This document shows, one piece after another, positions 4,572 to 12,916 of a stretch of 64,000 bases of DNA (its first letter is position 1; each line of letters starts with the position of its first letter). The position numbers were made by a program, and so were the translations under genes. This DNA is from an uncultured Erysipelotrichaceae bacterium (GTDB lineage Bacteria; Bacillota_I; Bacilli_A; Erysipelotrichales; Erysipelotrichaceae). The notes beneath the pieces are model-generated. The model saw nothing but the letters and a program-made list of their open reading frames with translations. It did no database searches and was not told the origin of the DNA. The stretch covers positions 1 to 64,000 of the forward strand of contig CAMCRE010000007.1 of assembly GCA_945877255.1 (NCBI GenBank), read 5' to 3'.

Positions 4572-5795
4572 ATGACAGATTATAAGAAGCTACGAACTTT
4601 ATTTTATATCGATGAACAAAGTTATGTAGAAGAATATCAAAAACGAATTACCTCACATTCTACATATTTAACAGATTTTGAAATAAATGCGTTTAATAGT
4701 GAAAAAAAATATAATTTATTTTTCTTAATTAATAGACAACTTATTTCATTAATAGAGAAAGTAAATTTAAATAGTAAGATAATTAGAAATCTACAACAAA
4801 AAATCCCCAAAGTAGCTCATGAGCAGTTGTTTATTAGTTTATTGGTTAATGAATTACAGAGTACAAATGAAATTGAAAATGTAAGGAGTACTAAAAAAGA
4901 ACTTCATAAGATTGCTGAAATGGTTCAGAATAATGATAAAAAAATGATAAACTCAAAAAGATTTATAGGTTTAGTATCACAGTATTTATCAGATTATTTT
5001 GAGATTACTAAAGTAGAAGATTTTAGAAAATTATATGATGAGGTTGTTGAAAATGAGATCGATGTTAAAGATAAATTAGATGGGATCTTATTCAGAAAAG
5101 AGCCAGTTTCTGTAGTATCTTCAACTAAAGTAACACATAAAGGAATAATACCTGAAGAAAAGATTATAAAAAAATTAGAAGAATTATTGCAGTTTAGAAA
5201 ATCGGATAAATATCCTCCGTTGGCACAAATTATGTTACAACATTACATGTTTGAATATATTCATCCTTATTATGATGGAAATGGAAGAATAGGAAGATTT
5301 ATGATTTATCAGGATTTAAAAAAAGTGCTAGATGATTTTTCTGCAATTACATTTTCATATTCGATAAATAGAAATAAGAATAAATATTATTCTGCATTTG
5401 AAGAAACATCAAATGTATTAAATAATGGTGAAGCTACAGAGTTTATTTCTGAAATGCTTTCTATATTAAATTATGGTCAAGAATTGATGATTGAAAAATT
5501 AAGAAAAAGTGTATATGATTTTGACAAAGCATTAAAACATTTATTTGATTTAAATTTCACGGATGAAGTTAAAGATCTAATGTATATCTTAATTCAAAGT
5601 AAATTATTTTCTACTGATTTTAATAGAATAAATTACAAAGGTTTAAGAGATATGATAAAAAAAGGAAAAACTAAACTCAAAAAAAACTTATTAAATTTAG
5701 AACAACTAGGTGTTGTGGAGAAAATTTCATCAAGACCATTAACATATCAAATAACTGATGAGTATATGGAGAGAGAAATATTAAAAAATGTATAA
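4572..5795 (+). CDS. Fic-domain protein with N-terminal inhibitory helix
   Basis: The 407-residue protein has the Fic active-site motif HPYYDGNGRIGR at 231-242 (catalytic His231), typical of enzymes that transfer AMP from ATP to protein hydroxyls. Upstream, residues 98-103 (TNEIEN) fit the inhibitory motif (S/T)xxxE(G/N), so it is a class II enzyme held off by its own N-terminal helix. The C-terminal 80 residues look like a winged helix (KGLRDMIKKGKTKLKKNLLNL). GGGGG precedes the start. It sits among phage-element cargo, so a role in host takeover or defence is plausible; the target is unknown. Confidence 0.92.
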   Translation: MTDYKKLRTLFYIDEQSYVEEYQKRITSHSTYLTDFEINAFNSEKKYNLFFLINRQLISLIEKVNLNSKIIRNLQQKIPKVAHEQLFISLLVNELQSTNEIENVRSTKKELHKIAEMVQNNDKKMINSKRFIGLVSQYLSDYFEITKVEDFRKLYDEVVENEIDVKDKLDGILFRKEPVSVVSSTKVTHKGIIPEEKIIKKLEELLQFRKSDKYPPLAQIMLQHYMFEYIHPYYDGNGRIGRFMIYQDLKKVLDDFSAITFSYSINRNKNKYYSAFEETSNVLNNGEATEFISEMLSILNYGQELMIEKLRKSVYDFDKALKHLFDLNFTDEVKDLMYILIQSKLFSTDFNRINYKGLRDMIKKGKTKLKKNLLNLEQLGVVEKISSRPLTYQITDEYMEREILKNV

Positions 5796-5856
5796 ATAAG
5801 ATTTTTATACCGACATGGAACATATCGTTTGGCAAATTTAAGTTTTTTGTGTATAG

Positions 5857-6045
5857 TATAATTACATCAAGATATGCTCTTAAGAGCTACTATGAAAGAA
5901 ATTCATAAAAGGAGAGTTTTAGCTCTCCTTTTATGCTGTAAATCCCTGTAGTCGATGTTTCGTACAGTGAACGCTATACTTTTAAACTTACCACAGGCAA
6001 TAAGCGGTGGGGCATTGTTAATACAGTGCCTTTAATTTTTAAATA
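5857..6045 (+). ncRNA. Candidate structured RNA downstream of Fic
   Basis: A TATAAT at 5857-5862 lacks a clear -35. Downstream are GCTCTTAAGAGC, a perfect 13-bp hairpin (5904-5916 with 5923-5935, six-base loop), a CTGTA/TACAG stem (5946-5967), and a terminator-like hairpin GGCATTGT-TAAT-ACAGTGCC (6011-6030) followed by a T-rich tract. The first hairpin could instead be the Fic terminator. The density of hairpins suggests one RNA of about 175 nt, but no known family was recognised. Confidence 0.35.
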
Positions 6046-6110
6046 ATGTCTGTTTATTTTTTATTTTTTCTAAAATATGTATCATATTCTACCTCATTCT
6101 TTTTTTAAAT

Positions 6111-6227
6111 TTCTCGAGATTTCTCGAGAATCACATATAGTAAAAATACATTAAATTTCGCTTTAATACAGCTTATTTTGCAAACAATATTTTATATTTT
6201 ATACTTTAAAATCTCGAGATTTTAAAG
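6111..6227. repeat. CTCGAG palindromes flanking an AT-rich spacer
   Basis: Two tandem 10-base units TTCTCGAGAT and TTCTCGAGAA lie at 6111-6130, each centred on CTCGAG. A perfect 24-base palindrome with the same centre lies at 6204-6227 (arms CTTTAAAATCTC). Such spacing suggests a protein-binding array, possibly for recombination or plasmid-like functions of the element. Confidence 0.6.
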
Positions 6228-6338
6228 CTAATACCTAGGTAACTACTTTTTGCATAATTTTATTATACATAATTTTTTCACGATTGTAAATAATTATTAA
6301 AAAAATGCATGAAATTTTTTGTAGTGCGTAAATAAGAA

Positions 6339-6363
6339 ACCTCTTCTAAAAAATAGAAGAGGT
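6339..6363 (-). terminator. Hairpin downstream of the integrase
   Basis: ACCTCTTCTA pairs perfectly with TAGAAGAGGT around a five-base loop. On the minus strand a T-rich stretch follows, so it most likely ends integrase transcription about 145 bases after the stop. Confidence 0.6.
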
Positions 6364-6508
6364 CTCTAGTTCGGTTTGACCCGAATTAACACATATATAA
6401 TACACTAACTGTTCCAGAAAAACTACTGGTACAATAAAAAACAGCTATATTTTTCAATAGAATTTCATCTCGTAAATGTTCCATATCCCAATGCTTCTAA
6501 ATGAAGAT

Positions 6509-7543
6509 TCACTTTTTTTGTTTTGCTGCATACTCTAACACACTAACTAACGTACTTCCCTTATCTCTAAACAAATGTTTATATGTACGTTCGAGTTCTT
6601 TTACATCATGCCCCATAAATTGTGCAATGCTATCCTTATCACAATATCCTAAAACATCATAACTATACACAATCAAATTAGACGCACACGTGTGCCTAAA
6701 AGCATGACAATGTGTGTTGTAATATTTTTTTACAAACTTTTGAATGTTATTAGGTTGCATAAATGTAATACCCCCGAATAAAAAACCGTCTTTTACATAA
6801 AGCTGTTTTTTAATGATTTCTTTTGCACGAGCAGTAAGTGCAACCTTTCGATAACTAGCTTTTGATTTTAACTTATCCCATCGCCATTGTTTTAATTTTT
6901 TATCATAAATATATTGTCTATCAATCACAATATGATCTTCATGTATTCTATCAAATGTAATAGATAAACATTCATTAATACGCAATCCAGTATCCAGTAA
7001 GAATAGCACAATATCATTTAATGCTACATTGGAATTTCTAAAGATGTGTCCATCTTCAATTAAACTTGTTTCATTAAATAGCTCAATTTCTTTTTTAGGC
7101 GTTCTCTTTTTAGGAATAATAAAGTCTGCTAACTTCTCTTGGATGTATCGATATTTGTATCCGAAATTTAAAGCAGCTTTTAATACACGCACATTACTTG
7201 TGGATAAATGAATACACATTCTATTCACTTTATTCACATTCAGTTCATTTAAATATATATTATTTTTTTCTAGTGCGTTCTTTAGGCTATTGAAATGTGC
7301 TAATGCTGATTGTGAATAATTTCTTGAAGAAATAAGTGCATCGATTAGATCAAACAACTTCATGCCATGTACTTCTAAAATTTTACTTTCTAATTCTTTT
7401 TTATATTCTTTATCAAAAGCTAACGCTTGTTTTTTACTCGTGAAATCAGTTTGTTTGTAGTAGCTTTCATATTGCCCGTGAGAATTTTTGTATTTACCAT
7501 AAACATAAAATCTTTTTGTTTTTTCATTAATTTTAATCGCCAT
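6509..7543 (-). CDS. int: Tyrosine-recombinase integrase of the element
   Basis: The 344-residue protein has an N-terminal arm-binding segment (residues 1-50, KNSHGQYESYYKQTDF), a SAM-like core-binding domain and a C-terminal catalytic domain. The catalytic set is visible: Arg188 (DTGLRINE), Lys225, His280-x-x-Arg283 (HAFRH), His312 (MGHD) and the nucleophile Tyr321 (TYKHLF). It inserts and excises the element by site-specific recombination. It marks the right end of the element: the tandem TTTTTACAAG repeats and the terminator of the pyruvate formate-lyase genes follow within 120 bases. An AGAGAGGT ribosome site precedes the start. Confidence 0.95.
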   Translation of the reverse strand: MAIKINEKTKRFYVYGKYKNSHGQYESYYKQTDFTSKKQALAFDKEYKKELESKILEVHGMKLFDLIDALISSRNYSQSALAHFNSLKNALEKNNIYLNELNVNKVNRMCIHLSTSNVRVLKAALNFGYKYRYIQEKLADFIIPKKRTPKKEIELFNETSLIEDGHIFRNSNVALNDIVLFLLDTGLRINECLSITFDRIHEDHIVIDRQYIYDKKLKQWRWDKLKSKASYRKVALTARAKEIIKKQLYVKDGFLFGGITFMQPNNIQKFVKKYYNTHCHAFRHTCASNLIVYSYDVLGYCDKDSIAQFMGHDVKELERTYKHLFRDKGSTLVSVLEYAAKQKK

Positions 7544-7597
7544 AGAAACCTCTCTTTCATGACTATTATAAATTACTTTTTAGAAAAAAACAAATAA

Positions 7598-7618
7598 TTT
7601 TTACAAGTTTTTTACAAG
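7598..7618. repeat. Tandem repeat near the presumed attachment end
   Basis: TTTTTACAAG is present twice in tandem (7598-7607 and 7608-7618), 55 bases upstream of the integrase start. They could be integrase arm-binding sites or part of the attachment site; the other end of the element is outside the window, so the core cannot be defined. Confidence 0.4.
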
Positions 7619-7635
7619 TTTTCGGTTTTGGCAAT

Positions 7636-7665
7636 AAAAAAAGTGGCTATTTAAGCCACTTTTTA
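7636..7665 (-). terminator. Terminator of the pyruvate formate-lyase genes
   Basis: AGTGGCT and AGCCACT, extended by A/T pairs, form a hairpin with T-runs on both strands. It lies just after the stop of the glycyl-radical domain gene and may mark the chromosome side of the junction. Confidence 0.85.
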
Positions 7666-7670
7666 TTAAA

Positions 7671-7910
7671 TTACATACTTTCGTGCATTGTACGTGCGAT
7701 AACGTCGTCTTGTTGCTCTTTTGTTAATTTATTGAAGTTTACTGCATACCCAGAAACACGAATAGTTAATTGTGGGTATTTTTCTGGATGTTTTTGTGCA
7801 TCTAATAAAGTATCACGATCAAAAACGTTTACGTTTAAGTGGTGCCCTCCATTTTCAGCGTATCCATCAATTAAAGATACTAAGTTATCAATTTTGTTTG
7901 TGTTTGACAT
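7671..7910 (-). CDS. Separate glycyl-radical domain of pyruvate formate-lyase, 79 residues
   Basis: This is the C-terminal end of pyruvate formate-lyase as its own gene: [17 protein letters not shown], then [15 protein letters not shown] with the radical-bearing Gly54, ending in IARTMHESM. In ordinary enzymes these residues close the 745-760 residue chain. The start has its own ribosome site (AAAGGGAAAG) 20 bases after the stop of the large gene, and the two are in different frames. It differs from GrcA (about 127 residues), the spare part that repairs an intact enzyme, because here the large protein lacks the domain, so this peptide must supply it. An activating enzyme is needed to form the radical; none is in the window. 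Confidence 0.95.
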   Translation of the reverse strand: MSNTNKIDNLVSLIDGYAENGGHHLNVNVFDRDTLLDAQKHPEKYPQLTIRVSGYAVNFNKLTKEQQDDVIARTMHESM

Positions 7911-7930
7911 ATTCTTTCCCTTTCTATATT

Positions 7931-9928
7931 TTAATCTTTCCCTAATGATTTTGGCACAATCGAGAATGTGTTTGAAATTCCATCTTTTGAATGTTCGTAT
8001 GGTAGTTTAGCAACAGATTCTAACGAAGCTAATGCACCATTTTTATCACGTCCATGCATTGGGTTAGCACCTGGTGCAAACGGTTCACCGGCTTTACGTC
8101 CATCTGGTGTATTACCTGTTTTTTTACCGTACACTACATTTGAAGTAATCGTTAAGATACTCATTGAAGGTACACCATTACGGTATGTTTGGTGTTTTCT
8201 AATTTTGTTCATGAAGTTTTTCACTAATTCAGCAGCAATTTCATCTACCCTATCATCATTGTTACCAAATTGTGGGAATTCTCCTTCAGTTGCGTAATCA
8301 ACTGCAACACCATCTTCATCACGAATAACTTTAACTTTTGCATATTTAATAGCACTTAATGAATCAGCTACTACAGATAATCCTGCTATTCCAGTCGCAA
8401 ATAGACGACGAACATCTCTATCATGTAACGCCATTTCACTTCTTTCATACGCATATTTGTCGTGCATATAGTGAATAATGTTTAATGTATTCACATATAA
8501 CTCCGCCAACCATTCTAATACTTGATCATATTTCACAATTACTTCATCATATGATAAGTACTCACTTCTAATTGGCTCAAATCTTGGTGCAACTTGAGCT
8601 TTACTCTTCTCGTCTTGTCCACCATTAATCGCATATAATAACGCTTTTGCAAGGTTTGCACGTGCTCCGAAGAATTGCATGTCTTTACCAACTCTCATAG
8701 ATGATACACAACATGCAATCGCATAGTCATCACCCATGTCTGTTCGCATTAAATCATCATTTTCATATTGAATTGATGAAGTTTGAATTGACATTTTAGC
8801 ACAGAAACGTTTAAATCCGATTGGTAATTTTGTTGACCATAAAACAGTTAAGTTCGGTTCTGGTGCAGGACCTAAAGTTGTCAAGGTGTGAAGTACACGG
8901 AATGAATTTTTTGTTACTAGTGTTCTTCCATCAACACCCATACCACCAATAGATTCTGTAACCCATGTTGGATCCCCAGAGAATAAATCATTATATTCCG
9001 GTGTTCTCATGAATTTAACTAAACGCAATTTCATTACAAAGTGATCCATCATTTCTTGTGCTTCACTTTCTGTAATGATTCCTTCTCGCAAGTCTCTTTC
9101 AATGAAAATATCTAAGAACGTTGTAACACGCCCTAAAGACATCGCCGCTCCATTTTGTTCTTTTATCGCAGCTAAATATCCAAAGTAAGTCCACTGAATA
9201 GCTTCTTTTGCTGTTTTAGCTGGTTCCGAAATATCAAAACCATATTCAGAAGCCATTACTTTTATTTCATTTAATGCTTTAATTTGCTCAGAAATTTCTT
9301 CGCGATCACGAATTTTATCAGAAGTCATTGCTCCTTCCAATAATTTTAATCCAGCCTTTTTGTCTTTAATTAAGAAGTCGATACCATATAATGCTACACG
9401 TCTGTAATCACCAATAATACGCCCTCTTCCATACGCATCTGGAAGTCCTGTTATAATTCCTGATCTTCTCGCTGCTTTCATTTCATCAGTATACGCATCA
9501 AACACTCCTTCATTATGTGTTTTACGATACTTCGTGAAAATTTCTACTACTTCTGGATCGATTTCAAATCCATATGATTTTAATGCTGTTTCTGACATTC
9601 TAATACCACCAAACGGTTGTAGTGAACGTTTAAATGGTTTATCTGTTTGGAATCCTACGATTGTTTCTAATTCTTTATTCAAATAACCAGCACCATGTGA
9701 TGTAATTGTTGATACTACTTTCGTATCAGCATCTAGTACACCACCGTTTGCTTTTTCTGCCTTATTTAACTCCATCACTTGTGCCCAAAGCGTTTTTGTT
9801 GCTTCAGTAGCATCAGCTAGGAATGTGTCATCACCTTCATAAGGCGTGTAGTTTTTTTGGATAAAGTCACGTACGTCAACATCTTTTGTCCATTTTCCTT
9901 CTACAAAATCTTTCCATCCTTGATACAT
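7931..9928 (-). CDS. pflB: Pyruvate formate-lyase body lacking the glycyl-radical domain
   Basis: The 665-residue protein converts pyruvate and CoA to acetyl-CoA and formate in anaerobic fermentation, in the cytoplasm. It has the usual start ([10 protein letters not shown]), the active-site pair Cys406-Cys407 (IACCVSSMR) and [11 protein letters not shown], but ends at [16 protein letters not shown], exactly where the glycyl-radical domain would begin. That domain is the next gene, 20 bases on. The start at 9928 is chosen over an upstream ATG because AGAGGT lies in front of it and MYQGW matches the family start. A promoter TTGCTT-N17-TAAAAT lies at 10004-10032. Confidence 0.96.
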   Translation of the reverse strand: MYQGWKDFVEGKWTKDVDVRDFIQKNYTPYEGDDTFLADATEATKTLWAQVMELNKAEKANGGVLDADTKVVSTITSHGAGYLNKELETIVGFQTDKPFKRSLQPFGGIRMSETALKSYGFEIDPEVVEIFTKYRKTHNEGVFDAYTDEMKAARRSGIITGLPDAYGRGRIIGDYRRVALYGIDFLIKDKKAGLKLLEGAMTSDKIRDREEISEQIKALNEIKVMASEYGFDISEPAKTAKEAIQWTYFGYLAAIKEQNGAAMSLGRVTTFLDIFIERDLREGIITESEAQEMMDHFVMKLRLVKFMRTPEYNDLFSGDPTWVTESIGGMGVDGRTLVTKNSFRVLHTLTTLGPAPEPNLTVLWSTKLPIGFKRFCAKMSIQTSSIQYENDDLMRTDMGDDYAIACCVSSMRVGKDMQFFGARANLAKALLYAINGGQDEKSKAQVAPRFEPIRSEYLSYDEVIVKYDQVLEWLAELYVNTLNIIHYMHDKYAYERSEMALHDRDVRRLFATGIAGLSVVADSLSAIKYAKVKVIRDEDGVAVDYATEGEFPQFGNNDDRVDEIAAELVKNFMNKIRKHQTYRNGVPSMSILTITSNVVYGKKTGNTPDGRKAGEPFAPGANPMHGRDKNGALASLESVAKLPYEHSKDGISNTFSIVPKSLGKD

Positions 9929-10003
9929 GTTCTTACCTCTTTTCTTTATATGTTTCGATCGATTACATTCATACACAATAATAAGCGTATAGGATGCACC
10001 TTT

Positions 10004-10032
10004 ATTTTAACACAATAAAATTTTAAAAGCAA
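10004..10032 (-). promoter_or_regulatory. Promoter of the split pyruvate formate-lyase operon
   Basis: On the minus strand TTGCTT (10027-10032) and TAAAAT (10004-10009) are 17 bases apart. About 70 bases of leader follow before the start at 9928. It is divergent from the mevalonate promoter 60 bases away. Confidence 0.7.
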
Positions 10033-10092
10033 ATTTAAAGTTCTTTCAAATGTTGAATTTGTGATCTGAAATTGTTTTTATTCATTTGCAGT

Positions 10093-10121
10093 TTGAATTA
10101 ATAAAATTTATATAGTAAAAT
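10093..10121 (+). promoter_or_regulatory. Promoter of the mevalonate operon
   Basis: TTGAAT at 10093-10098 and TAAAAT at 10116-10121 are 17 bases apart, 18 bases before the mevalonate kinase start. Confidence 0.7.
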
Positions 10122-10138
10122 ATAATAAAGGAGTATTT

Positions 10139-11017
10139 ATGCAAACGTTTGGAAAAATTATCATTCTTGGTGAACACAGCGTTGTATACGGTGCTAAAGC
10201 AATTGCATTACCATTTAATGCCGTTAATGCTTCGTGTATCGTTGAAGATTATGATGGGCCATTATATTTTAAAAGCGATTATTTTGATGGTAACTTAGCT
10301 AATTTCAAAAATCATAGTTTTTATACAGCCTGTATTGTTGCACTAGACTATTTAAAAAAACCACATAAAAATTTGAGATTCATTCTTTCTTCGTCGATAC
10401 CTATTTCTCGTGGATTAGGATCGAGTGCCGCTACTTCCGTTAGTATTATTAAAGCTATTTTCAATCATTTTAACACCGAAATTTTTCCGGATCTGCTTTA
10501 TGAATTATCGCTTGAGGCAGAAAAAGTCGCACACGACAATCCCAGTGGCATCGACTGCTTAGTTTGTTGTGAAAATCAACCTTACTTATTTAGCAAAACT
10601 TTACGTCAACCGATTAATATTGATATTGGTGGATATCTATTAATAATTGACAGTAATGAAACAGGATCAACAAAAGAGGCTATCTCAGTTGTGAAAAAAA
10701 ACTTTGATGTTAAAAAAATACAACAACTAGATACACTTTGTGAAAAAGCGCTGGAATGTATAATCACAAAAAAATTAAAACAGTTCGGTGAAATTTTCAC
10801 CATATCCCACTCAATATTAAAATCACTACAAATTAGCACACCTAAAATTGAATCAATTATCGAAACTTGTTTAGAAGATGCATTAGGTGCAAAAATCAGT
10901 GGTGGTGGATTAGGAGGATGTGTTATTGCATTATACACCGACTTAAAATCGCTGACTCAAACTAAACACAAATTATTACAAAAAGGAATTAAAACAACAT
11001 GGACACAAAAAATATAG
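10139..11017 (+). CDS. mvk: Mevalonate kinase
   Basis: The 292-residue GHMP kinase phosphorylates mevalonate to 5-phosphomevalonate with ATP, the first step of the lower isoprenoid pathway. The substrate motif GEHSVVYG (about residues 12-19), the ATP loop SRGLGSSAATS (about 92-102) and the late glycine motif SGGGLGGCV are all present. AAAGGAG precedes the ATG. It is the first of four overlapping genes; its last 19 bases overlap the decarboxylase start. The set resembles the staphylococcal and streptococcal order (mvk, mvaD, pmk) with fni added. Confidence 0.95.
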   Translation: MQTFGKIIILGEHSVVYGAKAIALPFNAVNASCIVEDYDGPLYFKSDYFDGNLANFKNHSFYTACIVALDYLKKPHKNLRFILSSSIPISRGLGSSAATSVSIIKAIFNHFNTEIFPDLLYELSLEAEKVAHDNPSGIDCLVCCENQPYLFSKTLRQPINIDIGGYLLIIDSNETGSTKEAISVVKKNFDVKKIQQLDTLCEKALECIITKKLKQFGEIFTISHSILKSLQISTPKIESIIETCLEDALGAKISGGGLGGCVIALYTDLKSLTQTKHKLLQKGIKTTWTQKI

Positions 11018-11961
11018 TTACCGCTAAAGCACATGCTAATATCGCAATTATCAAATACTGGGGGAAACTTGATGAGGTAAAAAAAACACCACTAAACTCT
11101 AGTATTTCATTAACACTTGATAAATTTTATACTATTACATCTATCGAACGTAACCAAAAATTAAGTAAAGACTTTTTTTACTTAAATGACGAATTACAAA
11201 ACGATAATGAAACATCTAAAATTTCCAAAATTTTAGATTATTTTAGGCACCCTGATGAAAAAGTTATCGTACGCTCTCACAATAGTATGCCTACCGCTGC
11301 CGGTTTATCTTCTAGTTCATCTGGATATGCCGCCCTTGTTTTGTGTGCCAACAAATCATTCAACTGCAACAAATCACGCAGTGAACTTTCGTATATTGCA
11401 CGACTCGGATCCGGATCAGCTTGTAGAAGTTTGTATAGTCCTGTCGCTATTTGGAAATGCGATATTGACGAACACAAAGCAATTGCATACCCTTTGCAAT
11501 GCAACATTAAACTAGCTATGATTATTATCATCCTTAACAAAAATAAAAAGGAAGTTTTATCTCGTGACGGTATGCGCCATTGTGTTGAAACTTCGACTAT
11601 TTTTAATAAATGGGTAACAACCGCTAACGATGATGCCGCTAAGATGGTTAGTTTACTACAAACAAACGATTTTAAAGCAATTGGTGAATTAATGGAGCGT
11701 AATACTTTATTAATGCACGAAACAACATTGCACGCTAATCCACCATTTAGTTATTTAAACTCTGATACCCATGCGTGTTTAGAATATATTAGAAAAATCC
11801 GTCAAGATGGTTTTGAAACTTATTTTACGATGGATGCAGGACCTAATGTTAAGTTATTATGTAGAGAATCCGAAGTGCATATAATATACAAGAAATTACT
11901 AGAGAAATATGATGAAAGTAATTTAGTGATGAGCCATTTAGTCGAGGAAGATTATGATTAA
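10999..11961 (+). CDS. mvaD: Diphosphomevalonate decarboxylase
   Basis: The 320-residue enzyme turns 5-diphosphomevalonate into isopentenyl diphosphate with loss of CO2 and hydrolysis of ATP. Visible family landmarks are AHANIAIIKYWGK near the start, NSSISLTL, the phosphate loop PTAAGLSSSSSGYAAL and a late MDAGPNVKLL, which carries the catalytic aspartate. It overlaps mevalonate kinase upstream and phosphomevalonate kinase downstream (8 bases), so the operon is tightly coupled. Length is normal for bacterial members. Confidence 0.96.
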   Translation: MDTKNIVTAKAHANIAIIKYWGKLDEVKKTPLNSSISLTLDKFYTITSIERNQKLSKDFFYLNDELQNDNETSKISKILDYFRHPDEKVIVRSHNSMPTAAGLSSSSSGYAALVLCANKSFNCNKSRSELSYIARLGSGSACRSLYSPVAIWKCDIDEHKAIAYPLQCNIKLAMIIIILNKNKKEVLSRDGMRHCVETSTIFNKWVTTANDDAAKMVSLLQTNDFKAIGELMERNTLLMHETTLHANPPFSYLNSDTHACLEYIRKIRQDGFETYFTMDAGPNVKLLCRESEVHIIYKKLLEKYDESNLVMSHLVEEDYD

Positions 11962-12916
11962 AGTTCGTGCTTGTTCTAAACTTTTTCTTAGTGGCGAATA
12001 TGCAGTTGTGCATAACGAAGGACAAGCAATTGTTCTAAGTATTCCACTTTACACTGATGTCGAAATTTTTCCCGCTGATACATGCACCATTTATTCAGAT
12101 ATTTTTGGATATCGTATTAATTTAATCGAAAAAGAACATAATTATCAATTAATATTAGATTGCATTTTTTTCTTCGCTAAATATTTAAAACAACTTAATC
12201 GTTCATTAAAATTATTTCATTTAAAAATTTCAAGTGAATTATACAACGAAAACAAAAAATACGGATTAGGATCAAGTGGTTCAGTTGTTGTTGCTGTTTT
12301 TCGCGCTTTGTTGCTGTTCCATAATATTCAATTAAGTGATTTAGATATCTTTAAATTAATTGCGATATTCTTAGTGAAAAGATCTTACAACGGTTCACTA
12401 GCAGACATTGCCTGCATTACATTCGATAATAACATTTATTTTAGACAGTTTGATCGCTCGTTCATTTTAAAAGATGATAATATTGTCGAATTATTAAAAA
12501 ATGATTTTAATTCGCTACAAATTACAAAATATCGCATGCCTAGCAACATTAAAATGCTAGTTGTTTGGAGCGGTATTACCGCGGATAGCTCAAAATTGGT
12601 CACTGAAGTGAACATAAACGATTATTTTATTTCTAATTCAAATAAGATTACACAGAAATTACTGCATGGCAATCAAAACGATTTTTATCAGTGTATTCCT
12701 CAATTAAGGACATTACTTCAACAATTATCCCCACAAATAGAAATTGAAACACTGCGTGATATATGTGATATCGCCTGCAATAACCGTGCAGTTGCAAAAA
12801 GTAGTGGTGCTGGCGGCGGTGATTGTGTAACAATATTTTATAACAACGATTCCGATACACCAACAATCAAAAATAAACTTAAACACCCTATTATTTTGGA
12901 GGTAAATTATGAATAG
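11954..12916 (+). CDS. Phosphomevalonate kinase
   Basis: The 320-residue GHMP kinase makes 5-diphosphomevalonate from 5-phosphomevalonate. SGEYAVVHNEGQ (about residues 12-23), the ATP loop KYGLGSSGSVVVAVF and the C-terminal AKSSGAGGGDCVTIF match the family. It is slightly shorter than many phosphomevalonate kinases (about 330-370). It overlaps both neighbours by eight bases. Position between mvaD and fni removes doubt between this and other GHMP kinases. Confidence 0.92.
   Translation: MIKVRACSKLFLSGEYAVVHNEGQAIVLSIPLYTDVEIFPADTCTIYSDIFGYRINLIEKEHNYQLILDCIFFFAKYLKQLNRSLKLFHLKISSELYNENKKYGLGSSGSVVVAVFRALLLFHNIQLSDLDIFKLIAIFLVKRSYNGSLADIACITFDNNIYFRQFDRSFILKDDNIVELLKNDFNSLQITKYRMPSNIKMLVVWSGITADSSKLVTEVNINDYFISNSNKITQKLLHGNQNDFYQCIPQLRTLLQQLSPQIEIETLRDICDIACNNRAVAKSSGAGGGDCVTIFYNNDSDTPTIKNKLKHPIILEVNYE

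Larger units (their letters stand above)
5796..6508. other. Gene-free stretch of 713 bases between Fic and the integrase
   Basis: No convincing gene is visible. A micro-ORF of 19 codons (ATG at 5892, MKEIHKRRVLALLLCCKSL) has only a weak ribosome site. The stretch holds a possible structured RNA (5857-6045), two CTCGAG palindrome sites (6111-6130, 6204-6227), a TACCTAGGTA palindrome at 6232-6241 and the integrase terminator (6339-6363). Confidence 0.7.

Noticed and set aside
7911-7933. Sequencing error splitting pflB
   Set aside because: The large frame ends in TAA, the small gene has its own ribosome site and ATG, and the two frames differ by a non-multiple of three, so one base change cannot rejoin them.
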